This document shows, piece by piece, positions 52,337-61,476 of a stretch of DNA of 64,000 nt (position 1 is the first letter of the stretch; every line of letters starts with the position of its first letter). The notes under the pieces are model-generated. The model ran no database searches and had not been told where the DNA came from. It saw nothing but the letters and a program-made list of their open reading frames with translations. Location: contig NZ_QEHM01000003.1 in assembly GCF_003116585.1 (NCBI RefSeq), positions 358,916 through 422,915 on the forward strand, in the 5' to 3' direction. Made by a program: the position numbers and the translations under genes. This DNA comes from Albibacillus kandeliae. GTDB lineage: Bacteria; Pseudomonadota; Alphaproteobacteria; Rhodobacterales; Rhodobacteraceae.

Positions 52337-53668
52337 TTGGCCGATCAGAAGAAACCGGATCACGACGAAACGCCCGAGAGCGCGCAGACGCCCGGAGCCG
52401 CTGTCGATCCCGACAAGGAGACCCCGCCGGCCAAGACGGACGCGTCCGAGGCCGACACGCCCGCCGTTCTCGGAGAGCCCGACGAGAGCCCCGAAGCGGA
52501 TCAGCCCGTGGCCGAAGGCGCCGCCGGTGACGACGAGAGCCTCCTGCCCGAAGCCGACGAGACCGACGTGGAACGGGACATGCCCGTCCTGCCCCCGCTC
52601 GACACCCCCGAACGCCCCGAGGTCGCCATGAGCGAACCGGCCGAGGCCGCCACGACGCCTTCGTCCGAGCCGATGGTGGTCGAACGGCGCGGCGGGTTCG
52701 GCGCCGCACTGCTGGGCGGGGCCATTGCCGCCGTCCTCGGATTCGTGGCGGGCCGCACCGAGATTCTCGACCCGCTGCTGCCCCCCTCGTGGCAGAGCGA
52801 AAACGCCAGCGAGGCCATCGCCGGACTGGAACAGAAGCTGGCCGCACAGAGCGACGACCTCTCGGCCCTGCGATCCGAACTCGCCGCCATCCCGCGCCCC
52901 GACACCGCCGACCTCGGCAACCGGCTCCAGCAGATCGCCGACTCGGTCGAACCGCTGAGCGGCCAGGTCGGCGCCTTCGACGAGCGCATCGCCACGCTCG
53001 AGACTCGGCTGAGCGAGCTTGAGAAACGTCCGCTGGGCGAGAACGTCGCGCAAAGCGCTATCGACGCTTACGAACAGGAACTGGACAAGCTGCGCGACGC
53101 CGTGGCGACCCAGCGCAGCGAGGTCGAGGCGCTGATCGCCGAGGCCCGCCAGCACGACGAGACCGCCGCCGAGGCCGCCCGCGTCGCCTCGGCGCAGGCC
53201 ACGCTCGCCCGGTTGCAGACCGCGCTAGACCAGGGCGCGCCCTTCGAGGATCTCGGCACCGAACTGGCCGGGCTCGGCGTGACCCTGACACCCCCGCTGC
53301 AGGAGGTCGCGGGCTCCGGGGTCCCGACCCTCGCCGCGCTTCAGGCCGCCTTCCCGCCCGCCGCCCGTGACGCACTCGCCGCCGCGCGCGCCCGGTCCGC
53401 CGGGGGCAGCGACAGCTTTGCCGCCTTCTTCCAGCGCCAGTTGGGCGCCCGCTCGGTCGAACCGCGCGCGGGCGACGACCCCGACGCGATCCTGTCCCGC
53501 GCCGAGGCCGCGCTGACCGGCGGCGATCTCGACACAGCCATCAGCGAAGTCGCGGCCCTGACCGGCCCGGCCGCCGACGCGATGCAGGACTGGACGACGG
53601 AGGCCCGCAAACGGCAGGCCGCCCTCGATGCCGCCGCCGCGCTGGCACAAAGCGTCACCCCCAGGTGA
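52337..53668 (+). CDS. Mitofilin (Mic60)-like inner membrane protein
   Basis: This 443-residue protein has an acidic, Pro/Glu-rich cytoplasmic N-terminus (1-118), one membrane helix (FGAALLGGAIAAVLGFVAG, about 121-139), a long coiled coil (about 145-300, LEQKLAAQSDDLSALRSEL) and a C-terminal helical domain like the mitofilin signature. It starts with TTG at 52337 behind AAAGGGTGGGGAACG; this gives ADQKKPDHDET, the normal beginning. Alphaproteobacterial Mic60 homologues shape cytoplasmic membrane invaginations and are typically linked to hem genes, as here. Confidence 0.88.
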   Translation: MADQKKPDHDETPESAQTPGAAVDPDKETPPAKTDASEADTPAVLGEPDESPEADQPVAEGAAGDDESLLPEADETDVERDMPVLPPLDTPERPEVAMSEPAEAATTPSSEPMVVERRGGFGAALLGGAIAAVLGFVAGRTEILDPLLPPSWQSENASEAIAGLEQKLAAQSDDLSALRSELAAIPRPDTADLGNRLQQIADSVEPLSGQVGAFDERIATLETRLSELEKRPLGENVAQSAIDAYEQELDKLRDAVATQRSEVEALIAEARQHDETAAEAARVASAQATLARLQTALDQGAPFEDLGTELAGLGVTLTPPLQEVAGSGVPTLAALQAAFPPAARDALAAARARSAGGSDSFAAFFQRQLGARSVEPRAGDDPDAILSRAEAALTGGDLDTAISEVAALTGPAADAMQDWTTEARKRQAALDAAAALAQSVTPR

Positions 53669-53678
53669 AGGACCCAAC

Positions 53679-55229
53679 ATGCTCTGGTCACTGATCAAGA
53701 TTCTGGTTTTCGTCGTCATCGTCGCGGCGCTCGCCCTGGGCGCGCAGGCGCTGATGGAAACATCCGGGGGCATCCAGATCACCGTTGCCGGCACCGAGTA
53801 CACGCTCGGCCCGCTTCAGTCGGTCATTGCCGGGCTGCTGCTGATCGTGGCCGTCTGGATTCTGCTCAAGCTGCTCTCGCTCCTCGTCGCCTTCATCCGC
53901 TTCCTGAACGGCGACGAGACCGCGATCTCGCGCTATTTCGACCGGGGCCGCGAACGCAAGGGCTACCAGGCGCTGGCCGACGGGCTGATGGCGCTGGCCT
54001 CGGGCGAGGGCAAGGTCGCCATGTCCAAGGCCGCCAAGGCCGAACGCTACCTGCAAAAGCCCGAGCTGACCAACCTGCTGACCGCGCAGGCCGCCGAGAT
54101 GGCGGGCGATACGCGCAAGGCGACCGAGACCTACAAGAAGCTGATCACCCACGATGCCACCCGTTTCGTCGGCGTTCGCGGGATCATGAAGCAGAAGCTG
54201 GCCGAGGGCGACACCGACACCGCGCGCAAGCTGGCCGAGAAGGCCTTTGCCCTCAAGCCCAAGCACGAGGAAACGCAGGACGTCCTGCTCAAGCTGCAGG
54301 CCGAGGCGGGCGACTGGGCCGGCGCGCGCAGCACCCTCACCGCCAAGCTGAAATCCGGCGCCCTGCCCCGCGACGTCTATACCCGGCGCGAAGCCGTGCT
54401 GGCGCTGTCCGAGGCCAAGCTGCTGCTGGACGAGACCGCCAGCGTCGAGTCGCAGGAACGCGCCATCGAGGCCAACCGCCTCTCCCCCGACCTCGTCCCC
54501 GCCGCGGCGCTGGCCGCCCGCTCCTACGTGGCCAAGGGCAAGCCCAAGAACGCCGTGCGCCTGCTCAAGAAGGCATGGGAAGCGCAGCCCCATCCCGACC
54601 TCGCCGCCGCCTTTGCCGCCATCGCCCCGGACGAGACCCCGACCGAGCGGGTCAAGCGCTTTGCCCAGCTCACGCGCATCCATCCCGACCACATGGAAAC
54701 CCGCCTGCTGCTGGCCGAGCTGAACATCGTGGCCGAGGACTTCCCCGAAGCCCGCCGCGCCCTCGGTGAACTTGCCGCCTCCGACCGGGCCGACGCCCGC
54801 GCCCTGACCCTGATGGCCGCCATCGAACGCGGCGAGGGATCGCCCGACAGCGTGGTCCACGGCTGGCTCGCACGCGCCCTCGCAGCGCCGCGCGGCCCGC
54901 AGTGGGTCTGCGACAACTGCCAGCACGTCCAGTCCGAATGGGTGCCGGTCTGCCCCAGCTGCAAGGGCCTCGACACCCTCAGCTGGCGCACCCCGCCGCG
55001 CGGCGAGATCGTCTCGGCCACCGGCGTCCATATGCTCCCCCTGATCGTGGGCACGCCCCCCGCGCCCGCAGCGGAGACGCTCGCGGAAACCGTGGAGGAA
55101 CCGGTGAGCGCACCCGAGGTGACGGACCCCGCCGAGCCGGCGGCCCCGGAACCCCGCACCACCCCCGCCCCGGTCGACTATGTCGAGGCGGAAGCAGAGC
55201 GGACCGAACCGCGCCCGCCGTCAAATTAG
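53679..55229 (+). CDS. hemY: HemY-like TPR membrane protein with C-terminal zinc ribbon
   Basis: This 516-residue protein has two N-terminal membrane helices (3-25 and 45-75), then a HemY_N-type domain with TPR repeats (about 80-390). It ends with a four-cysteine ribbon near residues 410-430 (CDNC and CPSC spaced by eleven residues) and a disordered acidic Pro-rich tail. HemY of this type is a tetratricopeptide protein of the hemD cluster, not protoporphyrinogen oxidase. Its biochemical role is unclear. It starts ten bases after the mitofilin stop. Confidence 0.9.
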   Translation: MLWSLIKILVFVVIVAALALGAQALMETSGGIQITVAGTEYTLGPLQSVIAGLLLIVAVWILLKLLSLLVAFIRFLNGDETAISRYFDRGRERKGYQALADGLMALASGEGKVAMSKAAKAERYLQKPELTNLLTAQAAEMAGDTRKATETYKKLITHDATRFVGVRGIMKQKLAEGDTDTARKLAEKAFALKPKHEETQDVLLKLQAEAGDWAGARSTLTAKLKSGALPRDVYTRREAVLALSEAKLLLDETASVESQERAIEANRLSPDLVPAAALAARSYVAKGKPKNAVRLLKKAWEAQPHPDLAAAFAAIAPDETPTERVKRFAQLTRIHPDHMETRLLLAELNIVAEDFPEARRALGELAASDRADARALTLMAAIERGEGSPDSVVHGWLARALAAPRGPQWVCDNCQHVQSEWVPVCPSCKGLDTLSWRTPPRGEIVSATGVHMLPLIVGTPPAPAAETLAETVEEPVSAPEVTDPAEPAAPEPRTTPAPVDYVEAEAERTEPRPPSN

Positions 55230-55275
55230 CCCTTTCCCGCGGCGCGCAGCGATGCTAAGAGCGCGCCGCACCAGG

Positions 55276-55314
55276 GCCGCTGTAGCTCAGCTGGTAGAGC
55301 ACGTCATTCGTAAT
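55276..55314 (+). pseudogene. Duplicated 5' half of tRNA-Thr
   Basis: These 39 bases are identical to the first 39 bases (acceptor strand to anticodon loop end) of the complete tRNA-Thr at 55402. The sequence then diverges completely, so no 3' half or acceptor stem can form. It is the kind of scar left by recombination at the anticodon loop of a tRNA gene. It cannot be a working tRNA. Confidence 0.9.
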
Positions 55315-55337
55315 TAGCGGGTCCCCGCTCGAATGAC
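55303..55337. other. Long hairpin overlapping the tRNA fragment
   Basis: GTCATTCG (55303-55310, part of the tRNA anticodon arm) is perfectly complementary to CGAATGAC (55330-55337), and inside this AGCGGG pairs with CCCGCT around TC. A five-base TAATT bulge lies on one side. The result is a 14-bp two-part stem. It could be an integrase core or arm site or a transcription stop for a transcript entering the region. Confidence 0.6.
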
Positions 55338-55401
55338 TTGCAAAACCAAAGAGTTCGAGGCACAGGAGAAGAACTAGTAGGGCCATAGTAGGGTCCAGGA
55401 A

Positions 55402-55477
55402 GCCGCTGTAGCTCAGCTGGTAGAGCACGTCATTCGTAATGATGGGGTCGGGGGTTCGAGTCCCTTCAGCGGCACCA
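55402..55477 (+). tRNA. tRNA-Thr (anticodon CGT)
   Basis: A 76-base complete tRNA starts GCCGCTGTAGCTCAGCTGG and ends TTCAGCGGCACCA with an encoded CCA. The acceptor stem GCCGCTG/CAGCGGC pairs perfectly. The anticodon loop TTCGTAA gives CGT (55435-55437), reading ACG. The first half is duplicated upstream at 55276. The low-GC island begins 54 bases after it. Confidence 0.96.
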
Positions 55478-55531
55478 CTTCTCTTTAAAAGTCAGACACT
55501 TACAGAAGCGATTGAGAATGGTGCCTAGCGC

Positions 55532-57379
55532 CTAAGCACCTGCAGCAATGATGCTTTCGACATTCAAAAAAATTGGAGCAAAGCTCGCAAAATGTTCTGC
55601 TTCAACATGTGGCACGATGTTGTTTGCAAAGTGCACCTTGTCACCGATGAACCGGGTAAAACGCTCGGGGCGCGACTGGTCGACTGCGAAGTGTGCCTCC
55701 AACCCAGGGACGCCGTGCAAAAGGAGCTCGATGGTTAGCAGAGATCGGTTCCCGTAGTTGCCACCTGTTTCTGCATTCAGAACTTGTTTTCGGATGTGGG
55801 GGTTCGGCGGAACTGGAAGCAACAGGGCATAGCCTTCTCGACCATTGAGCTTCTTTCCCAAGCAATTATGTGGGTCAGTCTCGAAGTCTGCACCGAGCTG
55901 CGCCCAGTCGTTATACGCCTCATCAAAATCAAACAAGCCAATGAACTTTCGGCCCGGATTAGATGCAAACAGGGATTCGTCCTTTAACAAATTGCGTAGG
56001 AAACCACAGCTGAACGCGTTCTGAATATCGAACGGGCGATGAGCATCACCACGCAGCTTTCGCCAAGCGGTCTCTAGTATGAGTTCGTCCGTAATACCTT
56101 CTGTGAATAGAACAGGACCAGTTGTGTTCTTCAGCGTGAACGCGATGTTTAACCTAGCTTCAGTTTCGGAGAAGGTGATCAGACCAGCCGAGAGCGACCG
56201 GATTATCGAAGCTTTGTTTGCGCTATGGACGGAAACACGGTCGCCGTCGAACTCAAACATGCGAATTTCTTCTTCCCGTGATCTGGCCACGGTCGACGCG
56301 CTGTGACTGCTTAGCAGAACATGGTTGCTCTGGGATGCAACTTCGGTGATCTCAATCACCTGCTTCAAGAAGTCGAACTGCCATTCAGGGTGAAGAAATG
56401 AGTCCGGTTCGTCGAGCAAGCTGATGCAATTCCTGTCTTTGAACAGTTCTGAAATCGAGTAGATATAGATCGACTGAAATTGGCCGTCGCTGAAATGCCC
56501 CGTGGTTGCCTCGGTCCCGCCCTCCAGCGTAATCGGGACAGAAATTTCTTTGATCATCTCAAGCGTACGGAGGTTGTCAAAACTGCGGAACAACTCTGAG
56601 GGCTCGACGTCTTGAAAGGCAGTTCGGAACAAGTCCAGATTGATCGGAATGGAAAACTGGTCCGCTTCGCGATCATATAGGGAGCCAGGAGTGTAGTCGC
56701 CCCTGATGCAGGCCAAAAGTTTATCAAGGAACTCGCGGACTATTCCGTCTATGCCCCACAGAAACGTGCTGTCGTCGAAGGGATCAACCTCAATACCTTC
56801 GGCAAAACGAGGACGTGATAGAACAAGATTGGCCTCCGTACCCAGCTGCTCAATCTTCAGCTTCTCTTGAATGAACCCTCGTGCGCGACAATCAACCGGT
56901 TGCATCAAGAGGATAGACAGCAGGAGTTGTTTGTACCCTGGGCCAATGCCGATGAACTTCCGGCTTTCACCAACTTCAGCGCCTCTGACGCGCCTGCGGA
57001 AGGCAGTTTCGTAACGCTCTATGAGCTTGGAGATGGTGTCGTTGTGTCCGGAGTAATAGATGAGAACATTGTCTGGGACTGGCGTCCGGCCAACCGTACG
57101 GCGCTCACGGCCATCGATCTTGAAAACCCCGTCTCGTAAGGAAATCGTGGTGTCCTCACCCCCGATTTCGTACGTGACCTCATAGTCAAATCCTATGTCG
57201 TCGAGCTCGGTCCGACTATCAAAGATGTGGCGAAATATCTCTATCAGCGCCTCGAAGAAGTTGGACTTCCCCGTGCCGTTCTTGCCGACGAAGATGTCGA
57301 GGAAACTGTCGCCGTCGAAGGTGAGCGTGAAGTCGCGAAGGTTCTTATATTTGCTGATCCAGACAGATTTTAGGCGCAT
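55532..57379 (-). CDS. OLD-like ATPase-TOPRIM protein (putative anti-phage effector/sensor)
   Basis: This 615-residue protein starts MRLKSVWISKYKNLRDFTLT. ABC-type ATPase motifs: Walker A GKNGTGKS at 32-39, signature FSDGQ at 296-300, Walker B ISLLDEP at 319-325 and switch His in SSHSA at 357-361. The C-terminal part looks like a TOPRIM nuclease: acidic TEGITDE at 426-432 and FDFDE at 493-497. This layout is that of OLD-family and PARIS/Gabija-type defence proteins. AAGGGAAG precedes the ATG, 9 bases after the PD-(D/E)xK-like gene. It is the last gene of the hsd string and lower in GC than core genes. Exact activity unknown. Confidence 0.85.
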   Translation of the reverse strand: MRLKSVWISKYKNLRDFTLTFDGDSFLDIFVGKNGTGKSNFFEALIEIFRHIFDSRTELDDIGFDYEVTYEIGGEDTTISLRDGVFKIDGRERRTVGRTPVPDNVLIYYSGHNDTISKLIERYETAFRRRVRGAEVGESRKFIGIGPGYKQLLLSILLMQPVDCRARGFIQEKLKIEQLGTEANLVLSRPRFAEGIEVDPFDDSTFLWGIDGIVREFLDKLLACIRGDYTPGSLYDREADQFSIPINLDLFRTAFQDVEPSELFRSFDNLRTLEMIKEISVPITLEGGTEATTGHFSDGQFQSIYIYSISELFKDRNCISLLDEPDSFLHPEWQFDFLKQVIEITEVASQSNHVLLSSHSASTVARSREEEIRMFEFDGDRVSVHSANKASIIRSLSAGLITFSETEARLNIAFTLKNTTGPVLFTEGITDELILETAWRKLRGDAHRPFDIQNAFSCGFLRNLLKDESLFASNPGRKFIGLFDFDEAYNDWAQLGADFETDPHNCLGKKLNGREGYALLLPVPPNPHIRKQVLNAETGGNYGNRSLLTIELLLHGVPGLEAHFAVDQSRPERFTRFIGDKVHFANNIVPHVEAEHFASFAPIFLNVESIIAAGA

Positions 57380-57388
57380 AGACTTCCC

Positions 57389-58150
57389 TTATGTCTTCAC
57401 GAAAGCCAGTTGGGCGTCGAGGATGAAATAGGCGAGGATCGCGGCTTGGGCTTCCAGCGGTTGGTCGCGGATCATTTGCAGAACCGGATCGCGAGGCCTT
57501 CGTTTCTTCTTCAAGAACTCAACCGTCTTTTTAAGCAGTTGCCGGTTCTCTTTCGCACTTCGCGCGCGCTGCCCAACAGTCGAAAGCCAGCTATCAAAGC
57601 TCTGAAACTTTCGTTCAAATTGATGCGGTTCTTTGGAGTAGACGTAACCGAAACCATCGTTCGGTTTAAAACTGACGTGATGATCCTTGGTGTCGTCTGG
57701 CAAAATAATCTCATTGGGCGCGAACATGGCCGAGGCCTGCGACACAACCGTTCCGGCGCTATAGGCGTCTGAGAATTCCTTGGGTGTGTGAATCTGGCTG
57801 GTCACGTAGAAGACGGCGTTACCGAGCGCTTCGAGCCCCTGCAGCGCCTTGTGTTGGCGGTACTTGCCATTCTTGTGCAGGTTCATGCGATAGACCTTCG
57901 GATCCGCGTAGAGGCCGTCCTGTATCTCGCGTGCGCTGTTGCGCACCAGAACGTAGGAGCGCTTCAGCTGGATAAAAACAGGCGTTGATCCATCGAGGGT
58001 GACCTCGACATCATAGCCTTTCGTAGCCTCGGCACCTTGGCTGATGAAATCGGAGGCTTTTGGAAACTTGCCACCAAGCACGTAGTTTTGTTCCAATTCG
58101 CGCAGGAAAGCGAAACCAAAGGTGAGCTCGGTAAAATCAGGCCAGGGCAT
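57389..58150 (-). CDS. PD-(D/E)xK nuclease-like protein, partner of the ATPase-TOPRIM gene
   Basis: This 253-residue protein starts MPWPDFTELTFGFAFLRELE at the ATG at 58150, behind AGAGGG; a TTG two codons earlier is less likely. The stretch GYDVEVTLDG followed by PVFIQLKRSY fits the core of the restriction-endonuclease fold, with Asp47, Gln61 and Lys63 in the D...QxK spacing (a known Q variant of D/ExK) and Glu8 as a possible extra ligand. Later are long basic helices (KKTVEFLKKKRRPRD). It lies 91 bases after hsdS and 9 bases before the ATPase gene. I do not recognise a named family. Confidence 0.7.
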   Translation of the reverse strand: MPWPDFTELTFGFAFLRELEQNYVLGGKFPKASDFISQGAEATKGYDVEVTLDGSTPVFIQLKRSYVLVRNSAREIQDGLYADPKVYRMNLHKNGKYRQHKALQGLEALGNAVFYVTSQIHTPKEFSDAYSAGTVVSQASAMFAPNEIILPDDTKDHHVSFKPNDGFGYVYSKEPHQFERKFQSFDSWLSTVGQRARSAKENRQLLKKTVEFLKKKRRPRDPVLQMIRDQPLEAQAAILAYFILDAQLAFVKT

Positions 58151-58241
58151 GGACAACCCTCTCGCAATGCAGAGAGGTTGAGGTAACTTGGCTAAAGCTT
58201 TTGTGCTCGTTGCACCGGACAGATTCTAATCGCATGTTTTC

Positions 58242-60002
58242 TCAATTAATTTTGGAGGTAAGGGTGTCAGCCAAGGTAAAGTTTATAGTGTTGCTGTCAT
58301 CGACCCGCTGGGCAAGACGGTCGCAAATTTCAAATAGGTCATCAAGTTTGTCTACGATCCTTTCTTGCTCTTCCCTCGGCGGGATCGGGAACTGCAGCGA
58401 CGCCAATTCCGTTGAATTAACGTTCTTCAATCCGACACCATGCCGGATTGGCCCTTCGATTTGATCCCTTATGAACCGCGATCTGCTGACATACCAAATG
58501 TAGCGAGGATCAACGAAGGCGGGATCAATTCTGACGCGAACCAAATACCCAGCGAAAGCAAAATCGCCCTCAAGCTCTGGAACGACAGCAAAGCTCCCAA
58601 CGATGTCTAGGCTACCGTTTGAGCGAATGATGAGCAGGTCATTGGAGCGAAGCCTCAGGTCTTCAACTTCCTTTGGATCCAATGGACCAAACTTCATGTC
58701 ATCTAGGTCAACTCGTCCGCCGGAGACATTTGGAATTCTAAGCACAGGTACCAATTTATCGTCGCGGTCACATTTCTTGGATGTGCCATAGCGAAGGTCT
58801 GAAGAAAGAAGACCCAGGTTCGACCAAGCCCAGCTTTCGGGCAGATCAAACGGCGGTTCAGCCTTCTTAGTTTTAGAAACGATGGTTCGGTGCCGCGAAC
58901 TCGCCGACTTCTTGTTCTTATCGTATAGTTTTCTGAGCAAATCAGACGCCGGTGTTTCGCCGCTTATCTGTTCTGTCAGGAGCCCGCGAAGCGCCAAGTC
59001 AAGCACCGCACGGCGCAACGCCTCAACACTCTCCTCAGTCGTGAAGAGCGTGTCGAATTGGGCTTCGATGCGGGTCCAGTTATGGGTGAGGGCTTCGGGG
59101 GTTTGGCTGTTGGTGAGGGTGGCGAGGCAGGTTTCAACGAGGGTCTGGTGCGCCTTGAGGCTGTCCTCGGCCTGCCCCTCCAACGCATCACACAGCGCCA
59201 TCAGCTCATCCGCCTTGGCGACGATGCGGTGTTGTTCGGCGAGCGGTGGTAGAGGGAATGACAAGCCCGCGACGATCTTTCCAGAGACTTCCTTAAAGGT
59301 GGTACCTGGTGCAGCAGCATCAATCTCTGGAGCGAAACAACGTAAGACCAGAGCGATATACTTGGACATCTCAACGTGAAAAGGAACCACAGACTTAAAG
59401 CCTTGGTTTGTCGCTATAGGGCCGGCAGAAATGGCAACATATCCAATGGGTGCACGGCTGGTAAAAAGAACGGTGTTCGCGGGCATCCGCGTTGCTGAAG
59501 ACTTGGCAAGACCGCTTTCACTGAGGTCTCGACTGCCTCTTTCAACGTAGAGCTCAGTGTTCCCGCTCAAATCGGCAGGTGTCAGCCAGGGAAATCCGTC
59601 GCCAGGCTCCTTGAAGCTTTTGGGGTCACTCGCTTTTGGCGTACCCCCGCCCACTACGGCCCCCACTTGGTCTATATGCACCCACAGCCAGCCACTTGGC
59701 ACCGGGTGGCGCTTCGGGGTTTTCCTATGTTCGATCTGGCGCGGCGTCTTGATTTCGCCCTTTGCAGCCAATTCAGCCTTGCCTCGACCCAATTCTTTAA
59801 GGAGCTTTTCGGCCGTTCCCTCTTCTTCATCCTGCGGGACCAACTTCCCCCGCACCGCCAGTTCCAAGATCAATTCGCGCAACTTCTTGATGCCATACAG
59901 ACTGAACGCGCCGCCGTTCCCACGCCCGGCACTGGACTTCTTTTCGATCGCTGATGTCCAGATATCCAGATGCTCGGTGATCAGTTGGTTAACGTCCGTC
60001 AC
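58242..60002 (-). CDS. hsdS: Type I restriction-modification specificity subunit HsdS
   Basis: This 586-residue protein has two target-recognition domains (about 100-250 and 388-545). The conserved spacer region is internally duplicated: LRELILELAVRGKLVPQ at 41-57 matches LRRAVLDLALRGLLTEQ at 329-345, and LPPLAEQHRIVAKADEL matches IPPREEQERIVDKLDDL near 550. It determines the DNA site for methylation and cleavage. It starts with GTG at 60002, overlapping hsdM by 14 bases. It is intact and slightly longer than many HsdS proteins. Confidence 0.95.
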   Translation of the reverse strand: MTDVNQLITEHLDIWTSAIEKKSSAGRGNGGAFSLYGIKKLRELILELAVRGKLVPQDEEEGTAEKLLKELGRGKAELAAKGEIKTPRQIEHRKTPKRHPVPSGWLWVHIDQVGAVVGGGTPKASDPKSFKEPGDGFPWLTPADLSGNTELYVERGSRDLSESGLAKSSATRMPANTVLFTSRAPIGYVAISAGPIATNQGFKSVVPFHVEMSKYIALVLRCFAPEIDAAAPGTTFKEVSGKIVAGLSFPLPPLAEQHRIVAKADELMALCDALEGQAEDSLKAHQTLVETCLATLTNSQTPEALTHNWTRIEAQFDTLFTTEESVEALRRAVLDLALRGLLTEQISGETPASDLLRKLYDKNKKSASSRHRTIVSKTKKAEPPFDLPESWAWSNLGLLSSDLRYGTSKKCDRDDKLVPVLRIPNVSGGRVDLDDMKFGPLDPKEVEDLRLRSNDLLIIRSNGSLDIVGSFAVVPELEGDFAFAGYLVRVRIDPAFVDPRYIWYVSRSRFIRDQIEGPIRHGVGLKNVNSTELASLQFPIPPREEQERIVDKLDDLFEICDRLAQRVDDSNTINFTLADTLTSKIN

Positions 60003-61476
60003 AAGCGCCCCCTTTTAGGGCATCCGCCAAGATCGATTTCAGTTGGTCGCGCAGCTTCTGAATGTCGTCCTGCGCTGCTCGATACTCTTTCAACAGCTTG
60101 TCGGGATTATGGTCCGTCTTGGCCGCTTCAAAGGGGTTCTTGTCGTCGAAATTAAAGCCGCGCTGTTCCAAGTATTCAACGCTGCGCTTCCAAGCTTGAT
60201 TGATTTCCTTGCGCGCCTTGAACCCATCGGCCTCATCCCCCCACCAGTCGATCTCGGGCTGGAACTCCGAAAACTGCATGGGCTTGGATTTGTTGTAGTT
60301 CTTCACGCCCTCTGGATAGGGGTGCTCGTAGAACCATACATCCTTGGTAGGCGTGCCTTTGGTAAAGAACAGGATGTTGGTTTTGATTCCCGTGTAAGGG
60401 TTGAAGACGCCGTTGGGCAAGCGGACGATTGTGTGAAGATTGGCTTCTTCCAACAAGGCCTGCTTTAGCCGCGATTTCATCCCTTCGCCGAACAAGAACC
60501 CGTCCGGCAAGACAACTGCAGCACGTCCATTGGTCTTTAAAAGCCGCAGGATCAGCGCCATGAACAGATCGGCAGTTTCGCGTGTGCGATAGTGCGATGG
60601 GAAGTTGTTCTCGATCCCGTCTTCTTCCATCCCACCAAATGGCGGGTTGGTCACGATGACGTTTACACGGTCCTTTTCGCTGTAGTCCTTGTAAGGACGC
60701 CCAAGAGTATTGCCATGTACAATTGCCGACGGCGTGTCGATCCCGTGCAAGATCATGTTAGTCACGCAGAGCATGTGCGGTAGTGCCTTCTTCTCGACAC
60801 CCCTGACTGACCCCTGAAGGACTTCTTCGTCCGCACCTGACTTGACGTACTTCCCCCGTTTGTGGTCGACCACACAGGCCAAAAAGCCACCCGTTCCACA
60901 TGCCGGGTCCAGGACAGTCTCATCTAACTTTGGGTCAACACGGTTCACGATGAACTGCGTTACGGCGCGCGGGGTATAGAACTCGCCTGCGTTTCCCGCA
61001 CTCTGCAGATCTTTCAGGATTTGCTCATATATATCACCGAACGTGTGCCGGTCGGCAGTGTTGTTGAAGTTGATTTCGCAGATCTTATTGACGATCTGAC
61101 GCATCAACGTGCCTGACTTTATGAAGTTATTGGCGTCCTCGAACACACTGCGGATCACCTGAGCGCGGGCCGCCTGTGGTCCATGTGTCGGGAGTTTTTG
61201 TTTAAGAGTTGGGAAAAGTTGGAGGTTTACGAAGTCCAACATTGCGTCGCCGGTGATACCTTCCGGGTCCTTCGCCCATGACCGCCAACGGATATGCTCT
61301 GGAAGGGGCGACGTGTAGTCATCCTCCAAGAGTTCCATCTCGGCTTCACGGTCGTCGAAAATCTTCAGGAAGAACATCCAGACCATCTGCCCAATGCGCT
61401 GAGCGTCACCGTCGAGGCCGACATCCTTTCGCATGATGTCTTGGATAGATTTGATGATCGCGGAAACGTCGCTCAT
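59989..61476 (-). CDS. hsdM: Type I restriction-modification DNA methyltransferase HsdM
   Basis: This 495-residue N6-adenine methyltransferase has an N-terminal helical HsdM domain (1-130), the SAM motif DPACGTGGF at 190-198 and the catalytic NPPF at 277-280. The [13 protein letters not shown] helix before the SAM motif is typical. With HsdS it protects host sites. Its start overlaps the hsdR stop by ATGA and its stop overlaps hsdS, so all three subunits are translationally coupled. Confidence 0.97.
   Translation of the reverse strand: MSDVSAIIKSIQDIMRKDVGLDGDAQRIGQMVWMFFLKIFDDREAEMELLEDDYTSPLPEHIRWRSWAKDPEGITGDAMLDFVNLQLFPTLKQKLPTHGPQAARAQVIRSVFEDANNFIKSGTLMRQIVNKICEINFNNTADRHTFGDIYEQILKDLQSAGNAGEFYTPRAVTQFIVNRVDPKLDETVLDPACGTGGFLACVVDHKRGKYVKSGADEEVLQGSVRGVEKKALPHMLCVTNMILHGIDTPSAIVHGNTLGRPYKDYSEKDRVNVIVTNPPFGGMEEDGIENNFPSHYRTRETADLFMALILRLLKTNGRAAVVLPDGFLFGEGMKSRLKQALLEEANLHTIVRLPNGVFNPYTGIKTNILFFTKGTPTKDVWFYEHPYPEGVKNYNKSKPMQFSEFQPEIDWWGDEADGFKARKEINQAWKRSVEYLEQRGFNFDDKNPFEAAKTDHNPDKLLKEYRAAQDDIQKLRDQLKSILADALKGGACDGR

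Noticed and set aside
55276-55400. A second functional tRNA-Thr
   Set aside because: Only the 5' half matches; no T arm or 3' acceptor strand can be found in the following 87 bases.
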